From Devosiaceae bacterium (GTDB lineage: Bacteria > Pseudomonadota > Alphaproteobacteria > Rhizobiales > Devosiaceae): a stretch of DNA of 10,178 bases. This document shows, in pieces, positions 7,986 through 10,178 of the stretch. Under the pieces are notes generated by a model, which ran no database searches, had not been told where the DNA came from, and worked only from the letters and a program-made list of their open reading frames with translations. Within the stretch, counting starts at the first letter, position 1. Every line of letters starts with the position of its first letter. The stretch is taken from the NCBI GenBank assembly GCA_021648585.1, contig JAKISM010000085.1:1-10178 (forward strand). The letters run 5' to 3'. Position numbers and translations under genes: made by a program.

Positions 7986-8858
7986 TTATGAATTGGCTTT
8001 TACATTATCTTTTACAGCATCTTGTACTTTTTCAAATGCTCTAACTTCTATTTGCCTAATGCGCTCACGAGAAACATTAAATTGTTTTGCTAATTTCTCA
8101 AGGGTAAGTGGTTTTTCTTTTAAGCGACGAGCTAGAAAGATTTTTTTCTCACGCTCATTAAGCACTTCCATTGCTTTTTCAACCATGCCCATGCGCTGAT
8201 TATATTCTTCGCTATTGCCAAGTGTAATTTCTTGGTTTGGCGTTTCATCGATTAACCAATCTTGCCATTCGCTTGTTCCCTCATCGGCTTTGACGGGGGC
8301 ATTTAGCGAACTATCGCCAGATAGACGGGCGTTCATTGAGACGACTTCGCTCTCCTTTACATTTAGCCTATCAGCAATTTGTTTGATGTGCTCTGGGTGC
8401 AAAGCTCCATCATTAAGCGCTGCAATTTGCCCTTTGACTTTTCTAAGATTAAAAAATAGACGCTTTTGTGCAGCAGTTGTGCCAATTTTTACTAATGACC
8501 AAGAGCGCAAAACATATTCTTGAATAGAGGCTCTTATCCACCACATGGCATAGGTTGCTAACTTAAATCCCTTGTCTGGTTCAAAGCGTTTAACGGCGTG
8601 CATAAGCCCAACATTACCCTCAGAAATAACCTCAGAAATTGGCAAACCATAACCACGATAGCCCATAGCAATTTTTGCAACTAGGCGTAGGTGTGAGGTG
8701 ATTAGCCTTTGTGCCGCTTGAGAATCATCGTGTTCTTTATAGCGTTTTGCCAGCATAAATTCTTCATCAGGCTGTAACATTGGATATTTGCGAATTTCTT
8801 GCAAATAACGATCAAGCCCAGCTTTTGAACTTAATGTTGGTAAATTTGATACGCTCAT
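7986..8858 (-). CDS. rpoH: RNA polymerase heat-shock sigma factor RpoH (sigma-32)
   Basis: RpoH directs RNA polymerase to heat-shock promoters (chaperones, proteases). The start at 8858 (MSVSNLPTLSSKAGLDRYL, 290 aa) is fixed by GGGGGAG at 8862-8868 and by the usual RpoH N-terminus; the same frame stays open upstream to 8978, but that part runs through an intergenic palindrome and does not look like sigma-factor sequence. Region 2 holds HLRLVAKIAMGYRGYGLP, ISEGNVGLMHAVKRFEPDKGFKLATYAMWWIRASIQEY (56-115). The RpoH-specific box QKRLFFNLRK is at 131-140 and separates it from RpoD. Region 4 ends with LTLEKLAKQFNVSRERIRQIEVRAFEKV, the -35 helix-turn-helix (251-278). Alphaproteobacteria often carry more than one RpoH; only one is visible here. 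The rluD gene lies upstream, and a transferase gene follows closely on the same strand. Confidence 0.97.
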   Translation of the reverse strand: MSVSNLPTLSSKAGLDRYLQEIRKYPMLQPDEEFMLAKRYKEHDDSQAAQRLITSHLRLVAKIAMGYRGYGLPISEVISEGNVGLMHAVKRFEPDKGFKLATYAMWWIRASIQEYVLRSWSLVKIGTTAAQKRLFFNLRKVKGQIAALNDGALHPEHIKQIADRLNVKESEVVSMNARLSGDSSLNAPVKADEGTSEWQDWLIDETPNQEITLGNSEEYNQRMGMVEKAMEVLNEREKKIFLARRLKEKPLTLEKLAKQFNVSRERIRQIEVRAFEKVQDAVKDNVKANS

Positions 8859-8899
8859 TTGCTCCCCCAGCTTTCTAAAAATAGCAAACCTGTGCCAAA

Positions 8900-8935
8900 A
8901 ATAGCACGTATAATTGTTTAACCTTAAGTGGGCAA
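8900..8935 (-). promoter_or_regulatory. Candidate sigma70-type promoter for rpoH
   Basis: Read on the minus strand, TTGCCC (8935-8930) and TATACG (8912-8907) are separated by exactly 17 bases, each matching the consensus at 4 of 6 positions. Transcription would start near 8900, giving a leader of about 42 bases to the rpoH ATG with the strong ribosome site near its end. Repeats flank the boxes: CCTTAAG at 8922-8928 (in the spacer) and 8945-8951 (upstream), and AAAAATAGCA (plus-strand reading) at 8897-8906 and 8877-8886. The promoter is a sequence inference only. Confidence 0.45.
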
Positions 8936-8957
8936 TAATATGACCCTTAAGCACATT

Positions 8958-9084
8958 TATAGTATTTCCCATTTTCATTTACACACTGTTTTTCTGTGGG
9001 TTCATAAAATTCACGTAGTCACCTACGCTAAAATTTTACTCACCTTGAAGAAACAGCGTGTAAATGAAAAGCGAAAACACTATA
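8958..9084. repeat. Large imperfect palindrome (about 127 bp) between rluD and rpoH
   Basis: The two halves are inverted copies around a centre near 9021. The outermost 27 bases match at 23 positions (8958-8984 against 9058-9084), including a perfect 13-base pair of arms at 8972-8984 (TTTTCATTTACAC) and 9058-9070. Further in, CTGTTT at 8986-8991 pairs with AAACAG at 9051-9056, TAAAATT at 9005-9011 with AATTTTA at 9032-9038, and CGTAG at 9014-9018 with CTACG at 9023-9027 around a TCAC loop. As RNA it would fold into one long interrupted hairpin. It lies after the rluD stop and upstream of the putative rpoH promoter, so it could stop or process rluD read-through. Its size and self-complementarity also fit a dispersed palindromic repeat or miniature inverted-repeat element; both ends carry TATAGT/ACTATA, with TA at the boundary. 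Confidence 0.75.
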
Positions 9085-9129
9085 CGAGAATATAGGTATG
9101 AAAATATAAATTACACCCCTAAATGAATT

Positions 9130-10178
9130 TTATACTAAATTATATTGCTCAAGGGCTTGTTCTAAACTTGCCATATCGCTTGGTAAACCTGCTTCAAATA
9201 ACATTGCTTGCTTATTTGTTGGGTGCTCAAATCCTAAAATTGCAGCGTGTAGAGCTTGTCGATTTAGGCCTTCAACAATATTTCTTAATGTATCTGGTAA
9301 TTTTTTTGCCTTTGTTGCAAAGCCAGAAGCATAAAGCGGATCTGCAATTAGTGGATGTTTAATATATGCCATATGCACTCGGATTTGGTGGGTTCTGCCT
9401 GTTTCAAGTTGGCATATCATTTTGGTAATTTCCCAACCTTCCCCTGCATATCGAGAGCTGGTTTTATAATGGGTAATGGCCTCTTTGCCGTCTTTTCTTA
9501 CGCCTTGCTTGAGGCGATTAAACTTATCTCGGCCAATGGCAATATCAATTTTGCTTGAACTTAGAGCCATTTTGCCCCAACAAAAAGCAATATAGGAGCG
9601 TTTAAGAGGGCCAGTGCGACCATGATCTGCAAATTGCTTGCTTAAATGATTATGGGCACGTTGAGTTTTGGCAACAACCATAATGCCTGATGTGTCTTTA
9701 TCTAAGCGATGCACAATTCCAGGGCGTTTTACGCCGCCAATGCCAGCAAAGCTTTCCCCGCAATGATTTATCAGAGCATTGACCAAAGTGCCGCTTAGTG
9801 ATCCCGGTGCGGGGTGCACAACCATACCAACAGGCTTGTTGATGACTATAACTTGATCATCTTCAAAAATTATATCAAGTGCTATGTTCTCGCCTTTTGG
9901 TGTTGGGTCAATGGGAGGAGGGGCTTTGAAGAAAACTTCATCGTCCAATTTGACCTTATATTTAGGCTCGGTTATTTTTTTATCATTGATTAAAATAACG
10001 CCTTCAAGTATTAGCTGTTTAATGCGAGTACGGCTAAGTTCGCTTTGTGCATTGCTTAGGAATATATCAAGCCTAAGGTTTGCATTATCATTATCAACAA
10101 TATAAGTATTTTCTTTTTGCAAAATAGGGCTTTCTTTTATGTCTAAAAATTCTTCAGATGATAATAGTACAAGTGAAG
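9130..10178 (-). CDS. rluD: RluD-family 23S rRNA pseudouridine synthase, probably 5'-truncated
   Basis: RluD-type enzymes isomerise uridines to pseudouridine in helix 69 of 23S rRNA, which supports 50S function; RluC/RluA-type specificity cannot be fully excluded. A TTG at 10122 could start a 330-aa protein, but it lacks a clear ribosome site and the frame stays open to the window edge (reading SSEEFLDIKESPILQKENTY just before), so the real start is probably beyond base 10178. Numbered from that TTG, an S4-like RNA-binding domain covers about 14-66 (LRLDIFLSNAQSELSRTRIKQ, then GVILINDKKI). The catalytic domain follows, with NKPVGMVVHP and the signature GIVHRLDKDTSG, whose first Asp is the catalytic residue D141, and later LETGRTHQIRVHM and HPLIADPLY. 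The adjacent rpoH, about 270 bases on, agrees with the order I recall from Rhizobiales. The C-terminus is complete. Confidence 0.94.
   Translation of the reverse strand, partial: SLVLLSSEEFLDIKESPILQKENTYIVDNDNANLRLDIFLSNAQSELSRTRIKQLILEGVILINDKKITEPKYKVKLDDEVFFKAPPPIDPTPKGENIALDIIFEDDQVIVINKPVGMVVHPAPGSLSGTLVNALINHCGESFAGIGGVKRPGIVHRLDKDTSGIMVVAKTQRAHNHLSKQFADHGRTGPLKRSYIAFCWGKMALSSSKIDIAIGRDKFNRLKQGVRKDGKEAITHYKTSSRYAGEGWEITKMICQLETGRTHQIRVHMAYIKHPLIADPLYASGFATKAKKLPDTLRNIVEGLNRQALHAAILGFEHPTNKQAMLFEAGLPSDMASLEQALEQYNLV

Noticed and set aside
8859..8978. N-terminal extension of rpoH to an ATG at 8978
   Set aside because: The extra 40 residues do not resemble a sigma factor, begin within the intergenic palindrome, and the ribosome site at 8862-8868 favours the start at 8858.
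8958..9084. Palindrome as an integron attC site
   Set aside because: The ends lack the GTTRRRY/RYYYAAC-type core sites of attC, and no cassette array or integrase is present.
1..10178. CRISPR array, tRNA, rRNA or transposase in the window
   Set aside because: No regularly spaced repeats, no cloverleaf with a T-loop, no rRNA sequence and no transposase or integrase motif was seen on reading through both strands.

Overview
The window reads as chromosome from a low-GC alphaproteobacterium, most likely of the Rhizobiales/Hyphomicrobiales (Bartonella/Brucella side). The call rests on gene content and protein style: a dnaG-rpoD pair, an alphaproteobacterial RpoD with an acidic non-conserved region, an RpoH carrying the QKRLFFNLRK box, and an rluD-rpoH neighbourhood that I recall from Rhizobiales. 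No rRNA is present to fix the genus, so this stays at order level.

Layout. Plus strand: the 3' part of dnaG (primase, N-terminus outside the window), about 190 bases of leader, rpoD (housekeeping sigma factor), a compact type II restriction-modification pair (a C5-cytosine methyltransferase overlapped by a small PD-(D/E)XK-like endonuclease), then aidB (acyl-CoA dehydrogenase family protein that protects DNA from alkylation). Minus strand, converging on aidB: rluD (23S rRNA pseudouridine synthase, probably running off the right edge), a 270-base gap with a large imperfect palindrome and a plausible sigma70-type promoter, rpoH (heat-shock sigma factor), and a glutathione S-transferase 18 bases after rpoH, probably in one transcript.

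How it fits together. Most of the window is core information processing and stress response: priming of replication, two sigma factors, rRNA modification, alkylation protection and glutathione chemistry. The foreign-looking part is the restriction-modification cassette at 4093-5527. By hand count it is about 34% GC in the methyltransferase (266 of 780 bases, 4141-4920) and 29% in the endonuclease (155 of 540, 4981-5520), against about 50% in a sample of aidB (90 of 180, 6001-6180). It has no mobility gene of its own in view.

The most unusual items are that cassette, whose endonuclease seems to have an EcoRII/NgoMIV-type rearranged active site (S-x-K followed by E at K+13), and the roughly 127-bp palindrome at 8958-9084 between rluD and rpoH. 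I found no CRISPR array, tRNA, rRNA, integrase or transposase. I do not see a wholly new multi-gene system.
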